Translations under genes and position numbers: made by a program
Notes under the pieces: model-generated
Database searches by the model: none
Told to the model about the DNA's origin: nothing
The model's input: the letters and a program-made list of their open reading frames with translations, nothing else
In this document: positions 7,090 through 15,528 of the stretch, piece by piece
Numbering within the stretch: the stretch's first letter is position 1
How the letters are laid out: every line of letters starts with the position of its first letter
Assembly (NCBI RefSeq): GCF_001005085.2
Contig: NZ_LBMU02000016.1
Coordinates: forward strand, 152,269 to 216,268
Reading direction: 5' to 3'
Length of the DNA: 64,000 bases
Origin: Streptomyces humi
GTDB lineage: Bacteria > Actinomycetota > Actinomycetes > Streptomycetales > Streptomycetaceae

Positions 7090-9563
7090 GAGGGCTTCTC
7101 CGTTGCCGGGCCGGTGATGGTCTGGCGCAGTCGCCGTTCGACGCGGTCGGCCAGGCCCTGTGCCTCGTTGCCGAGGCCGGCCTGGGCCGCGGCCGTGGTG
7201 GCGCCGGACGCCTCGGCGTCGGCGGCGGCCTGCGGGGTGTCGACGGTGCGGCCGTCGGCCCAGCCGGAGACGGCGTAGGCGACGACCGGGGAGTCGGTGA
7301 GCACGGAGATCGCCCAGGAGGCGCGCTGGTGCGGGCCGAACCGCTCGGCCGCGGTGCCCTTCGCGGCGTACGGCTGGGGCATCAGGTCGGTGCGGCGGTC
7401 CAGGTGCTCGTCGGCGAAGCGCCTGGCGAGGGCGGTCATGCCGGCCGGGTCGGCCTTCGTGAAGAGCAGCCCCACGGTCGTCACGTAGCTCTGGGTGGCG
7501 TCGGTGTAGGTGGCGCGGATCAGGCGCCGGCACCCGACCGGGGCGAGCACCTTGCGCAGCAGGGGGTCGAAGGCGTCCGCGCAGCCGGTGTCCGGTGCGA
7601 CGGCGATCCGGGTCCAGCTGCGGTCGGCTCCGCCGGGGCCGGCGCCGGTGCCGAGCACGGTGGGCGGGAACAGTTCGTCGACGGGCACGTTGTGCCACAG
7701 GTCGGCGGCGGAGCTGAAGCTGCCGGCCGCGGTCGCGTCACCGCCGTCGTCGATGATCCAGCTGCCGGTCACCGCGCCTCCGATGAGGCCGAGGCCGAGC
7801 ACCATGCAGGCGGCGGCAGCGGCGGTGCGGGGGGCCACGCGACCGACCAACGACAGCCCCCGACCACGCTCGTCGTACCCCTCCGGTTCAGCGAACGTGA
7901 CAACGGGCCGGTCCCGGCCGGGAGTTCCCGCGGCGGCGCTCCACGACATGGCGGGGTCCGGCACGGGACCGCCGTGGGCGCCGACGGAACCACCGTGACC
8001 GACGGCCGTCACGGGAGCCGTCACGGGGGGCACCGTCGGGCGCGGCGGAGCATCGACGACCGCGGACCGCACCGGCGGCGGCACGACGGAGGACTGAACG
8101 GGGGACTGAACGGGGGACTGAACGGAAGGCCGAGAAGCCCCGGCCCCCGACCCGTCACCGCCCGCGGAGGCACCGCCGGAACGCGGCCCGCCGCCGGACG
8201 CCGGTGCGCCGCCGGTACGTATGGCACCTCCGGCTGCCGGGACGCCGTCCGGACGGGCGGCACCCCCCGGTGCCGAGGGACCACCGGGACGCGACACACC
8301 ACCGGAAGCCGGTGCGACACCGGGGCGCGACGCACCACCGGAAGCGGGAGCGGCGCCGGGACGCGGCACGCGGCCGGACGTCGAAGTGCCGTCGGCGGCG
8401 CGAGCGTCGCCGGATGCCGGCGCGCGGTCGGGACGTGCGGTGCCGTCGGGCGTCGGGGTGCTACGGGGTATCGGAGTGCCGCCCGGTCGTGCGGGGGTGA
8501 CGGCCGTCGGAGGGGCCGTCGGGCGGGGCGGGGTGGCGGGTCCGGAGGCCGGACGCGGGGCACCGCCGGGCGTCGGGGGCTCGGACGGGCGGGGTGGGAC
8601 GGCGGGCGTCGGCGACTGGGCCGTGCGCTGCGACGGCGGGGTGGTCCTCGGGGGCGTCGTGGGGCGGGGCGGCGCCGTGGGCACCGGGAACGTCCGCATG
8701 TGGGGGCTCCACGCGCTGCCCGACACCGGCGCACCGAGGCCGGTCGGGAAGTCACCGCGGGGCTGCTCGACCCGCGCGGGTCCGGTCGCCCCCGCGGAGC
8801 CTCCGGCCCCGTCACTCGACGACGATCGCTCGTCCCACGAGGGCTCCCGCGTCGCAGGGGCCGTCGGTACAGCTCGGCCGCCGGGCTCCCGCGTCGCAGG
8901 GGCCGTCGGTACGGCACGGCCGCCGGGCTCCCGCGTCGCAGGGGCCGTCGGTACGGCACGGCCGCCGGGCTCCCGCGTCGCAGGGGCCGTCGGTACGGCA
9001 CGGCCGCCGGGCTCCCGCGTCGCAGGGGCCGTCGGTACGGCACGGCCGCCGGGCTCCCGCGTCGCAGGGGCCGTAGGTGCGGATCGGCCGGTGGGCTCCC
9101 GCGTCGCAGGGGCCGTAGGTGCGGATCGGCCGGTGGGCTCCCGCGTCGTAGGGGCCGTAGGTGCGGATCGGCCGGTGGGTTCCCGGCTCGGGGGTGTGGT
9201 CCGGGGCGGGCGGAGGTTGGGGTAGCGGGGGCGGGTGACGCGTTCGGTGGGCGTCGGGCCGTCGGCCGTCCGGTCCCCCGTGCCCTGTTCGCCCTGCCCC
9301 ACCGCACCGCCCCGACTCGTCCGGTCATCACGACTCCGCTGCCCGCCGGGCCGGCCCGGCAGCTGGTCCTGCTGCCCGGCGTCATCGGCCCCACCGGTGA
9401 ATACGTCGGACCGGCGCGAGCCATTCACCCGGTGGGGACGCTCGAAGAAACCCGGTACGTGACCGCCGCCACCGTCGGCCGTGGGCGCGGGCTCGTCCGG
9501 CGCCGGCGCCGGGTCCGGCGAAGGGCGTCGCGGGATCGGGGCGTGCCGCGCTTCCCTGCTCAT
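7086..9563 (-). CDS. Large proline-rich membrane protein with 14-residue tandem repeats
   Basis: An 825-residue protein of unknown function. Residues ~1-560 are a cytoplasmic low-complexity region rich in Pro, Ala, Thr, Arg and Gly. It contains eight tandem 14-residue repeats (EPGGRAVPTAPATR type) and a short PVQS repeat. One membrane helix follows (ACMVLGLGLIGGAVTGSWII), then an extracytoplasmic domain of about 200 residues with two Cys (DTGCADAFDPLL, APVGCRRLIRATY) that could form a disulfide. The ATG at 9563 is chosen because GAGGAAACGGGG lies upstream and the frame before it has no coding character. The stop overlaps the start of the mycosin-like protease, suggesting the two proteins act together or that this one is its substrate or anchor. 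I do not recognise the domain. Confidence 0.75.
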   Translation of the reverse strand: MSREARHAPIPRRPSPDPAPAPDEPAPTADGGGGHVPGFFERPHRVNGSRRSDVFTGGADDAGQQDQLPGRPGGQRSRDDRTSRGGAVGQGEQGTGDRTADGPTPTERVTRPRYPNLRPPRTTPPSREPTGRSAPTAPTTREPTGRSAPTAPATREPTGRSAPTAPATREPGGRAVPTAPATREPGGRAVPTAPATREPGGRAVPTAPATREPGGRAVPTAPATREPGGRAVPTAPATREPSWDERSSSSDGAGGSAGATGPARVEQPRGDFPTGLGAPVSGSAWSPHMRTFPVPTAPPRPTTPPRTTPPSQRTAQSPTPAVPPRPSEPPTPGGAPRPASGPATPPRPTAPPTAVTPARPGGTPIPRSTPTPDGTARPDRAPASGDARAADGTSTSGRVPRPGAAPASGGASRPGVAPASGGVSRPGGPSAPGGAARPDGVPAAGGAIRTGGAPASGGGPRSGGASAGGDGSGAGASRPSVQSPVQSPVQSSVVPPPVRSAVVDAPPRPTVPPVTAPVTAVGHGGSVGAHGGPVPDPAMSWSAAAGTPGRDRPVVTFAEPEGYDERGRGLSLVGRVAPRTAAAAACMVLGLGLIGGAVTGSWIIDDGGDATAAGSFSSAADLWHNVPVDELFPPTVLGTGAGPGGADRSWTRIAVAPDTGCADAFDPLLRKVLAPVGCRRLIRATYTDATQSYVTTVGLLFTKADPAGMTALARRFADEHLDRRTDLMPQPYAAKGTAAERFGPHQRASWAISVLTDSPVVAYAVSGWADGRTVDTPQAAADAEASGATTAAAQAGLGNEAQGLADRVERRLRQTITGPATEKPS
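8841..9176 (-). repeat. Eight 42-bp coding tandem repeats
   Basis: Eight in-frame 42-bp units encode the 14-residue repeats of the proline-rich membrane protein. The five central units (8841-9050) are almost identical at the DNA level (first-unit variant only), while the three at 9051-9176 form a second subtype (GRSAP instead of GRAVP). The pattern points to recent unequal exchange within a protein-coding region. Confidence 0.9.
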
Positions 9564-9827
9564 GCGCCCCCCGTTTCCTCGTACCCGGGCCAACTTCTCG
9601 TACGGGCCGTCGTGCTCCCCGGCGCGGAGACCTCCGCCCCCGGCAGGCATACCCCTGCCCGCGGATCATCATCCCGGCGCGGGTCGGGCGACCGGAGCCG
9701 GCTCCGTCGTACGTGCGCGTCACTCTACGGGTTGTACGAGGGCGAACGGGAACCAGTCCACGCCCCGGCGGCATCTGCCCGGATCGTCCCCCTACCCTGC
9801 GGTAATCCTGTCTGGCAGGCTGCGTCC

Positions 9828-11030
9828 ATGACTGCGCGCGCCGCCGACCGGGCCCGTTACGACCGGGCCACCGCCCACCTGGACGCCCCCCTCGCGATCG
9901 TGGACCTGGAGGCCTTCGACGCCAACGCGGACGATCTCGTACGCCGGGCCGGCGGCAAGCCGATCCGGGTCGCGAGCAAGTCCGTGCGCTGCCGCCACCT
10001 GCTGGAACGGGTCCTGGCGAAGGACGGGTTCGCCGGGATCATGTCGTTCACGCTCGCGGAGTCGCTGTGGCTCGCGCGTTCGGGGTTCGACGACGTCCTC
10101 CTCGCCTACCCGTCCGCCGACCGGGCCCGGTTCGCGGAGCTGGCCGCCGATCCCAAGCTCGCCGCCGCCGTGACGGTGATGATCGACGATCCGGCGCAGC
10201 TCGACCTGATCGACGCGGCTCGTGACGGCGGCACCGAAGTGGTCCGGGTCTGCCTGGAGTTGGACACCTCGCTGAAGCTGCTCGGGGGCCGGGTGCGGGT
10301 CGGGGCCCGGCGCTCGCCGCTGCACTCCCCCGCACAGCTCGCCGACCTGGCGCGGACGGTGGCCCGGCGGCCGGGCTTCACGCTGGTCGGGATCATGGGG
10401 TACGAGGGGCACATCGCCGGGGTCGGGGACGACGTCGCCGGCCGGCCCCTGCGGTCCCGCGCGGTGCGGCTGATGCAGGCCACCGCCCGTCGCGAGCTGG
10501 CGGAGCGGCGTGCCGCCGTGGTGCGGGCGGTCCGGGCGGTCGCGCCGGACCTGGAGTTCGTCAACGGCGGCGGCACGGGCAGTGTGGGGACCACGGCGGC
10601 GGAGGACGCGGTCACCGAGATCGCGGCGGGCTCGGGCCTGTACGTGCCGCGGCTCTTCGACAACTACACGTCGTTCACCGGCCGGCCGGCCGCGCTCTTC
10701 GCCATGCCGGTGGTACGGCGGCCCGGCGTCGGGGTGGTCACCGTGCTCGGCGGCGGCTACCCGGCCTCGGGCGTCGCGGGCACCGACCGGCTGCCCGTGC
10801 CGTACCTCCCGGAGGGGCTGTCGTACGACGCGCAGGAGGGCCCGGGCGAGGTGCAGACCCCGTTGCTCGGCTCGGCGGCGGACGATCTGCTGATCGGCGA
10901 CAAGGTGTGGTTCCGGCATGCCAAGGCGGGCGAACTGTGCGAGCGGTTCGCCGAGTTGCAACTGGTCGAGGGCGACCGGGTGACGGCGACCGTACCGACG
11001 TACCGCGGCGAAGGTCACACCTTCCTCTGA
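9828..11030 (+). CDS. PLP-dependent amino acid deaminase/aldolase, alanine racemase fold type III
   Basis: A 400-residue fold-type III PLP enzyme related to D-threonine aldolase and D-serine dehydratase. The N-terminal TIM-barrel carries the PLP lysine in IRVASKSVRCRHLL (about residue 50), a glycine-rich phosphate-binding segment in FVNGGGTGSVG, and LVGIMGYEGHIAGVGD. The C-terminal beta domain (about 300-400) contains HAKAGELCERF, whose His plus a nearby Cys fit a metal site of the D-threonine aldolase group. Substrate is likely a D-hydroxy-amino acid, but this is inference. The ATG at 9828 is favoured because the domain begins about 20 residues in (HLDAPLAIVDLEAFDAN). It stands alone, divergent from the proline-rich gene. 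Confidence 0.85.
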   Translation: MTARAADRARYDRATAHLDAPLAIVDLEAFDANADDLVRRAGGKPIRVASKSVRCRHLLERVLAKDGFAGIMSFTLAESLWLARSGFDDVLLAYPSADRARFAELAADPKLAAAVTVMIDDPAQLDLIDAARDGGTEVVRVCLELDTSLKLLGGRVRVGARRSPLHSPAQLADLARTVARRPGFTLVGIMGYEGHIAGVGDDVAGRPLRSRAVRLMQATARRELAERRAAVVRAVRAVAPDLEFVNGGGTGSVGTTAAEDAVTEIAAGSGLYVPRLFDNYTSFTGRPAALFAMPVVRRPGVGVVTVLGGGYPASGVAGTDRLPVPYLPEGLSYDAQEGPGEVQTPLLGSAADDLLIGDKVWFRHAKAGELCERFAELQLVEGDRVTATVPTYRGEGHTFL

Positions 11031-11093
11031 CCTCGGGGCCTGCCCTCCGTGGGGGCCGGGCCGGCTGTGCCGGTGCCCGGCCCCCTCGGACGC

Positions 11094-11885
11094 CTACAGG
11101 GGCGTGACGTACGCCCCGGAGATCCCGCCGTCCACCAGGAAGTCACTGGCGTTGACGAACGAGGAGTCGTCGCTGGCCAGGAAGGCGACGGCGGCGGCGA
11201 TCTCCTCGGCCTCGGCGAACCGGCCGAGCGGGATGTGCACCAGGCGGCGGGCGGCCCGCTCCGGGTCCTTGGCGAACAGCTCCTGGAGCAACGGGGTGTT
11301 GACCGGGCCGGGGCAGAGCGCGTTGACGCGGATGCCCTCCCGGGCGAACTGCACGCCGAGTTCACGGGACATGGCCAGAACTCCGCCCTTGGAGGCGGTG
11401 TACGAGATCTGCGAGGTGGCCGCGCCCATCCGGGCCACGAAGGACGCCGTGTTGATGATGGAGCCCTTGCCCTGCCGCCGCATGTAGGGGATGGCGGCCT
11501 TGCAGCACAGGTAGACGGAGGTGAGGTTGACCTCCTGGACACGCTTCCAGGCCTCCAGCCCGGTCTCCAGGATGGAGTCGTCGTCGGGCGGGGAGATACC
11601 GGCGTTGTTGAACGCGACGTCGACGCTGCCGTAGGTGTCGTAGGCCGTCTTGAACAGGGCCTCGACCTGCTCGGCGTCGGTGACGTCGACCTTGACGAAG
11701 ATCCCGCCCACTTCCTCGGCGGCGGCCTTGCCGCGGGTCTCGTCGACGTCGCCGCAGACGACGTGCGCGCCCTCGGAGGCCAGCCGCCGCGCGGTGGCGA
11801 GGCCGATGCCACTGCCCGCGCCGGTGATGACGGCGGTACGGCCGACGAGCCGGCGGCAGACGATCTCTTCGGTGGATGCGGTCAC
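11094..11885 (-). CDS. SDR-family oxidoreductase
   Basis: A 263-residue classical short-chain dehydrogenase/reductase. Motifs: nucleotide-binding TGAGSGIGLA (about 20-29), Asp-containing CGDVDETRG, which favours NAD, NNAGI, catalytic Ser in NTASF, YTASKGG (YxxxK), and NALCPGPVNTPLL. The GTG at 11885 overlaps the stop of the aldehyde dehydrogenase gene (GTGA). As the third gene of the glnA4-like operon it probably oxidises the hydroxyl of a gamma-glutamyl-amino-alcohol, such as gamma-glutamylethanolamide, before the aldehyde dehydrogenase step. Other alcohol substrates cannot be excluded. Confidence 0.92.
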   Translation of the reverse strand: MTASTEEIVCRRLVGRTAVITGAGSGIGLATARRLASEGAHVVCGDVDETRGKAAAEEVGGIFVKVDVTDAEQVEALFKTAYDTYGSVDVAFNNAGISPPDDDSILETGLEAWKRVQEVNLTSVYLCCKAAIPYMRRQGKGSIINTASFVARMGAATSQISYTASKGGVLAMSRELGVQFAREGIRVNALCPGPVNTPLLQELFAKDPERAARRLVHIPLGRFAEAEEIAAAVAFLASDDSSFVNASDFLVDGGISGAYVTPL

Positions 11886-13273
11886 TGTGCGGGGCCCTCC
11901 GTGCTGATGAAGACGTTCTTGGTCTCGGTGAAGGCGGTGAGGGCGTCCGGGCCGAGTTCGCGGCCGATCCCCGACTGCTTGAAGCCGCCGAAGGGGGTCC
12001 AGTAGCGGACGCTGGAGTGGGAGTTGACGGACAGGTTGCCGGCCTTGACGGCCTGCGAGACGCGCAGGGCGCGGCCCACGTCCCGGGTCCAGACCGAACC
12101 GGAGAGGCCGTACTCGGTGTCGTTGGCGAGCCGGATCGCGTCGGCCTCGTCCTCGAAGGGGATGACGACGGCGACCGGTCCGAAGACCTCCTCGACGGCC
12201 ACCCGCGCCCGCGGGTCGACGTCGGTGAGCACGGTCGGCGGGAACCAGAAGCCGGGGCCCCCGGGGGCCGTGCCGCGGATCCCCGGCGCGTCCGCGTCGA
12301 CGTAGGAACGGACGCGTTCGAGCTGGGACTTGGAGATCAGCGGGCCGATGTCCGTCTTCTCGTCCGCCGGGTCGCCCACGGTGACGGACTCGATCGCGGG
12401 CGCGAGGAGGTCCAGGAAGCGGTCGTGGACCGTCCGCTGGACGAGGATGCGGGTGCGGGCGCAGCAGTCCTGCCCGGAGTTGTCCAGGAAGGACATCGGG
12501 GCGGCGGCCGCCGCCGCCTCGAGGTCGGCGTCGGCGAAGACGATGTTGGGGCTCTTGCCGCCGAGTTCGAGGGTCACCCGCTTCACCTGGTCGGCACAGC
12601 GCGCCATGATGCGCTTGCCGACGCGGGTGGAGCCGGTGAACACGATCTTGGCGACGCCCGGGTGTCCCACCAGCGCCTCGCCCGCGATGTCGCCGCGGCC
12701 CGGCAGAACCTGGAAGAGGTGCTCGGGCAGGCCTGCCGCCAGGGCGAGTTCGGCGAGCCGGAGCGCGGTGAGCGGGGTCGTCTCGGCGGGCTTGAGGATC
12801 ACCGCGTTGCCGGCCGCGAGGGCGGGTGCGGTGCCCCACGCGGCGATGGGCATCGGGAAGTTCCAGGGGGCGATGACGCCGACGACCCCGAGGGGTTCGA
12901 GGAGGGTGACGTCGAGGCCGCCGGGAACCGGGATCTGGCGTCCCGTCAGGCGTTCCACTCCGCCGGCCGCGTAGTCGAGCAGGTCGCGGACGTTGCCGGC
13001 CTCCCAGCGGGCGTTGCCGATGGTGTGCCCGGCCTCCCGGACCTCCAGCCGGGCCAGCTCCTCCCGGTGTTCGTCCACGACGACCGCGAACCGGCGCAGC
13101 AGCCGGGCCCGTTCGGCGGGCGTGAGGGCGGACCACTCGGCCTGGGCCCGTGCGGCCCGGCGCACCGCGGTGTCCACGTCCTGCTCCACGGCCCCCGCGA
13201 CGGTCGCGATCACCTCCTCCGTGGCCGGGTTGAGGACGTCGAGTTCGTACTGTTGCGACAAGTGGTGCCTCAC
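11882..13273 (-). CDS. NAD(P)-dependent aldehyde dehydrogenase
   Basis: A 463-residue ALDH-superfamily enzyme. Visible motifs: VIAPWNFPMPIAAWG, NAVILKPAETTPLTAL (cofactor Lys), VTLELGGKSPNIVF (general-base Glu), SGQDCCARTRILV (catalytic Cys) and EVFGPVAVVIPFEDE. It resembles the gamma-glutamyl-gamma-aminobutyraldehyde dehydrogenases of amine catabolism. The GTG at 13273 overlaps the stop of the ligase gene by 4 nt, and its own stop overlaps the SDR start, so the three are one translationally coupled operon. Predicted role: oxidation of the gamma-glutamyl-aminoaldehyde to the acid. Confidence 0.93.
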   Translation of the reverse strand: MRHHLSQQYELDVLNPATEEVIATVAGAVEQDVDTAVRRAARAQAEWSALTPAERARLLRRFAVVVDEHREELARLEVREAGHTIGNARWEAGNVRDLLDYAAGGVERLTGRQIPVPGGLDVTLLEPLGVVGVIAPWNFPMPIAAWGTAPALAAGNAVILKPAETTPLTALRLAELALAAGLPEHLFQVLPGRGDIAGEALVGHPGVAKIVFTGSTRVGKRIMARCADQVKRVTLELGGKSPNIVFADADLEAAAAAAPMSFLDNSGQDCCARTRILVQRTVHDRFLDLLAPAIESVTVGDPADEKTDIGPLISKSQLERVRSYVDADAPGIRGTAPGGPGFWFPPTVLTDVDPRARVAVEEVFGPVAVVIPFEDEADAIRLANDTEYGLSGSVWTRDVGRALRVSQAVKAGNLSVNSHSSVRYWTPFGGFKQSGIGRELGPDALTAFTETKNVFISTEGPAQ

Positions 13274-14628
13274 ATGCGTTCGAAGGAGCGGCGCAGCTCC
13301 CAGTCGGTCACCGCGGCGTCGAAGGCCTCCAGTTCGACGCGGGCCATGTTGCGGTAGTGCGCGACGACCTCGTCGCCGAAGGCGGCCTTGGCGACGGGGC
13401 TGTTCTCCCAGAGTTCGGCGGCCTCGCGGAGGGTGGTCGGGACGTGCGCGAAGTCGGCGGCGTAGGCGTTGCCGGGGCAGGGTTCGGGAAGTTCCAGCTT
13501 CTGTTCGATGCCGTACAGGCCGGCCGCGACCAGTCCGGCGACGGCGAGGTGCGGGTTGACGTCGCCGCCGGGCAGCCGGTTCTCGAAGCGCAGCGAGCGG
13601 CCGTGGCCGACGACCCTGAGCGCACAGGTGCGGTTGTCGTGGCCCCAGGCGACCGCGGTCGGGGCGAAGGAGCCCGGCTGGAACCGCTTGTAGCTGTTGA
13701 TGTTGGGGGCGTAGAGGAGCGAGAAGTCCCGGAGGGCGGCGAGCTGTCCGGCGAGGAAGTGCCGCATGACGTCGGACATGCCGTGCTCGGCCGCGAACAC
13801 GTTACGGCCGTCCGTGTCCGTCAGCGACAGGTGGATGTGGCAGGAGTTGCCCTCGCGTTCGTTGTACTTGGCCATGAAGGTGAGGGAGACGCCCTCCTGG
13901 GCGGCGATCTCCTTGGCGCCGGTCTTGTAGATCGCGTGCTGGTCGCAGGTGACCAGGGCCTCGTCGTAGCGGAAGGCGATCTCGTGCTGGCCGGGGTTGC
14001 ACTCGCCCTTGGCGGACTCGACGGTCAGTCCGGCGCCCGCCATCTCGTTGCGGATCCGGCGAAGCAGGGGCTCGATCCGTCCGGTCCCCAGCACCGAGTA
14101 GTCGATGTTGTACTGGTTGGCCGGGGTCAGCCCGCGGTAGTTCGCGTCCCAGGCGGCCTCGTACGTGTCCTTGAACACGATGAACTCCAGCTCCGTACCG
14201 ACCTGCGCGGTGTAGCCGAGTTCGGCGAGGCGCTCCAGCTGGCGGCGGAGGATCTGGCGGGGGGCGGCGACGACCGGGGAGCCGTCGTTCCAGGCGAGGT
14301 CGGCGACGAGCATCGCGGTGCCCGGGTTCCAGGGCACGCGACGGAGGGTGGCGAGGTCGGGGTGCATGGCGAAGTCGCCGTAGCCGCGGTCCCAGGAGGA
14401 CATGTCGTAGCCGTCGACGGTGTTCATCTCGGTGTCGACGGCGAGGAGGTAGTTGCAGCCCTCGGTGCCGTGGCGGAGGACCTCGTCGAGGAAGAACCGG
14501 GCGGCGAACCGCTTGCCCTGCAACCGCCCTTGCATGTCGGGGAAGGCCAGGACGACAGTGTCGATCTCGCCGCCCGCGACGAGGGCGTGCAGTTCCTCGA
14601 CGCTCAGCGGGGGTGTGCGGTCTGCCAC
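13270..14628 (-). CDS. glnA4: Glutamine-synthetase-like gamma-glutamylamine ligase (GlnA4-like)
   Basis: A 452-residue type I glutamine-synthetase-fold ligase that condenses glutamate with an amine at the expense of ATP. Conserved parts: VGTELEFIVF (metal Glu), ESAKGECNPGQHEIAF, NSCHIHLSL (His that positions glutamate), SYKRFQPGSFAPT, and RFENRLPGGDVNPHLA. Typical GlnA features such as the adenylylation-site context are not apparent. I recall that S. coelicolor GlnA4 was characterised as a gamma-glutamylethanolamide synthetase, and this locus matches its neighbourhood. The GTG at 14628 (VADRTPPLSVEEL) follows AAGGAGC with good spacing; the longer open frame is upstream sequence. Divergent from the GntR gene across a shared operator. 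Confidence 0.9.
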   Translation of the reverse strand: MADRTPPLSVEELHALVAGGEIDTVVLAFPDMQGRLQGKRFAARFFLDEVLRHGTEGCNYLLAVDTEMNTVDGYDMSSWDRGYGDFAMHPDLATLRRVPWNPGTAMLVADLAWNDGSPVVAAPRQILRRQLERLAELGYTAQVGTELEFIVFKDTYEAAWDANYRGLTPANQYNIDYSVLGTGRIEPLLRRIRNEMAGAGLTVESAKGECNPGQHEIAFRYDEALVTCDQHAIYKTGAKEIAAQEGVSLTFMAKYNEREGNSCHIHLSLTDTDGRNVFAAEHGMSDVMRHFLAGQLAALRDFSLLYAPNINSYKRFQPGSFAPTAVAWGHDNRTCALRVVGHGRSLRFENRLPGGDVNPHLAVAGLVAAGLYGIEQKLELPEPCPGNAYAADFAHVPTTLREAAELWENSPVAKAAFGDEVVAHYRNMARVELEAFDAAVTDWELRRSFERM

Positions 14629-14690
14629 GGGGGAGCTCCTTCGGCTTCTCTCACGTCGGTACTGCACTGCTGCGGCCGGGCCGGGAGCTC

Positions 14691-14712
14691 TAAGGTATGG
14701 GTGAGAACCATT
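14691..14712. promoter_or_regulatory. Putative GntR/FadR operator 1 between ligase and regulator genes
   Basis: TAAGGT-N10-ACCATT, sitting between the divergent ligase and GntR genes. TAAGGT could also be the regulator's -10 box, and the reverse strand offers TACCTT as a -10 for the ligase operon. The same arms with the same 10-nt spacing occur at 15490-15511, and both share ATG at the start of the spacer. Confidence 0.65.
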
Positions 14713-14735
14713 GCTTGGGAAGGGGGTACGGCCCT

Positions 14736-15470
14736 ATGTCGCTGGATGCGGACGGCGCCCTCGACGACCCGTTGACCCCGGTGCTGCGGCCGGTACGGGC
14801 GGGCAACGGCTTCGAGGAGGCGCTGGAGCAGATCCTCCAGGTCGTCCGTCTCGGCCTGGTCCCGGGCGGCGAACGGCTGCCCGCCGAGCGGGAGCTCGCG
14901 GAACGCCTCGGCATCAGCCGGGTGACGCTGCGCGAGGTGCTGAAGGTGCTCCAGGACCAGGGTCTGGTGGAGTCCCGCCGGGGGCGGTACGGCGGCACGT
15001 TCGTGCTGCCGCGGACGGACGCGGGCGGCGAGGACGAGCTGCGCCGCCGGGTCGCCGAGGTCGACATCGAGGACGTGCTGCGGTTCCGCGAGGTGCTGGA
15101 GGTGGGGGCGGCCGGACTGTGCGCGTCGCACGGCCTGCCGCCCGACCAGGCGAACCGCCTCCGGGAGGCCCTGGCCCGCACCCACGAGGCACCGCTCGCG
15201 GACTACCGCCGCCTGGACACGCTGCTGCACCTGACGGTCGCCGAGCTGTGCGGCTCGCCCTCCCTCACCGCCCAGTACGCGGCGGTGAGGGCGACGGTCA
15301 ACGACCTGCTGGACTGCATCCCGCTGCTGGTCCGCAACCTGGAGCACTCGCAGCGCCAGCACATCGCGCTGGTGGAGGCGGTGCTGGACGGGGACGCCGA
15401 CGGCGCCCGGGAGATGATGCGGGAGCACTGCGCGGGCACGGCGGCCCTGCTGCGCGGCTTTCTGGCGTGA
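14736..15470 (+). CDS. GntR-family (FadR/FCD) transcriptional regulator
   Basis: A 244-residue repressor. The N-terminal winged helix covers about residues 15-85 (GNGFEEALEQILQVVRLGLVP, LAERLGISRVTLREVLKVL, LVESRRGRYGGTFV). A helical FCD effector domain follows (VDIEDVLRFREVLEVGAAGL, HLTVAELCGSPSL, HIALVEAVLDGDADGA). FCD domains usually bind small carboxylates or amino-acid-like ligands through a metal. The ATG at 14736 is preferred over 14697 because the latter overlaps the putative operator and -10. It probably controls the ligase-ALDH-SDR operon and the hydrolase gene on its other side. Confidence 0.93.
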   Translation: MSLDADGALDDPLTPVLRPVRAGNGFEEALEQILQVVRLGLVPGGERLPAERELAERLGISRVTLREVLKVLQDQGLVESRRGRYGGTFVLPRTDAGGEDELRRRVAEVDIEDVLRFREVLEVGAAGLCASHGLPPDQANRLREALARTHEAPLADYRRLDTLLHLTVAELCGSPSLTAQYAAVRATVNDLLDCIPLLVRNLEHSQRQHIALVEAVLDGDADGAREMMREHCAGTAALLRGFLA

Positions 15471-15487
15471 CGACCGACCCCCGTGCC

Positions 15488-15513
15488 ATAAAGGTATGCG
15501 CAGACACCTTTAT
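15488..15513. promoter_or_regulatory. Putative GntR/FadR operator 2 upstream of the gamma-glutamyl hydrolase
   Basis: Perfect 8-bp inverted repeat ATAAAGGT-N10-ACCTTTAT, 15 bp upstream of the hydrolase start. It matches operator 1 (14691-14712) in arm sequence (AAGGT / ACC.TT) and spacing, linking both flanks of the regulator gene to one regulator. Confidence 0.75.
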
Positions 15514-15528
15514 CTTCGGGAGGGTCCC

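Noticed and set aside
5917..7698. Longer form of the mycosin-like protease starting near 7698
   Set aside because: The first ~200 residues are Arg/Pro-rich shadow of the neighbouring gene; a signal peptide begins exactly at the ATG at 7089.
8841..9176. CRISPR-like repeat array
   Set aside because: The 42-bp units are directly adjacent with no spacers, stay in frame and encode a 14-residue protein repeat.
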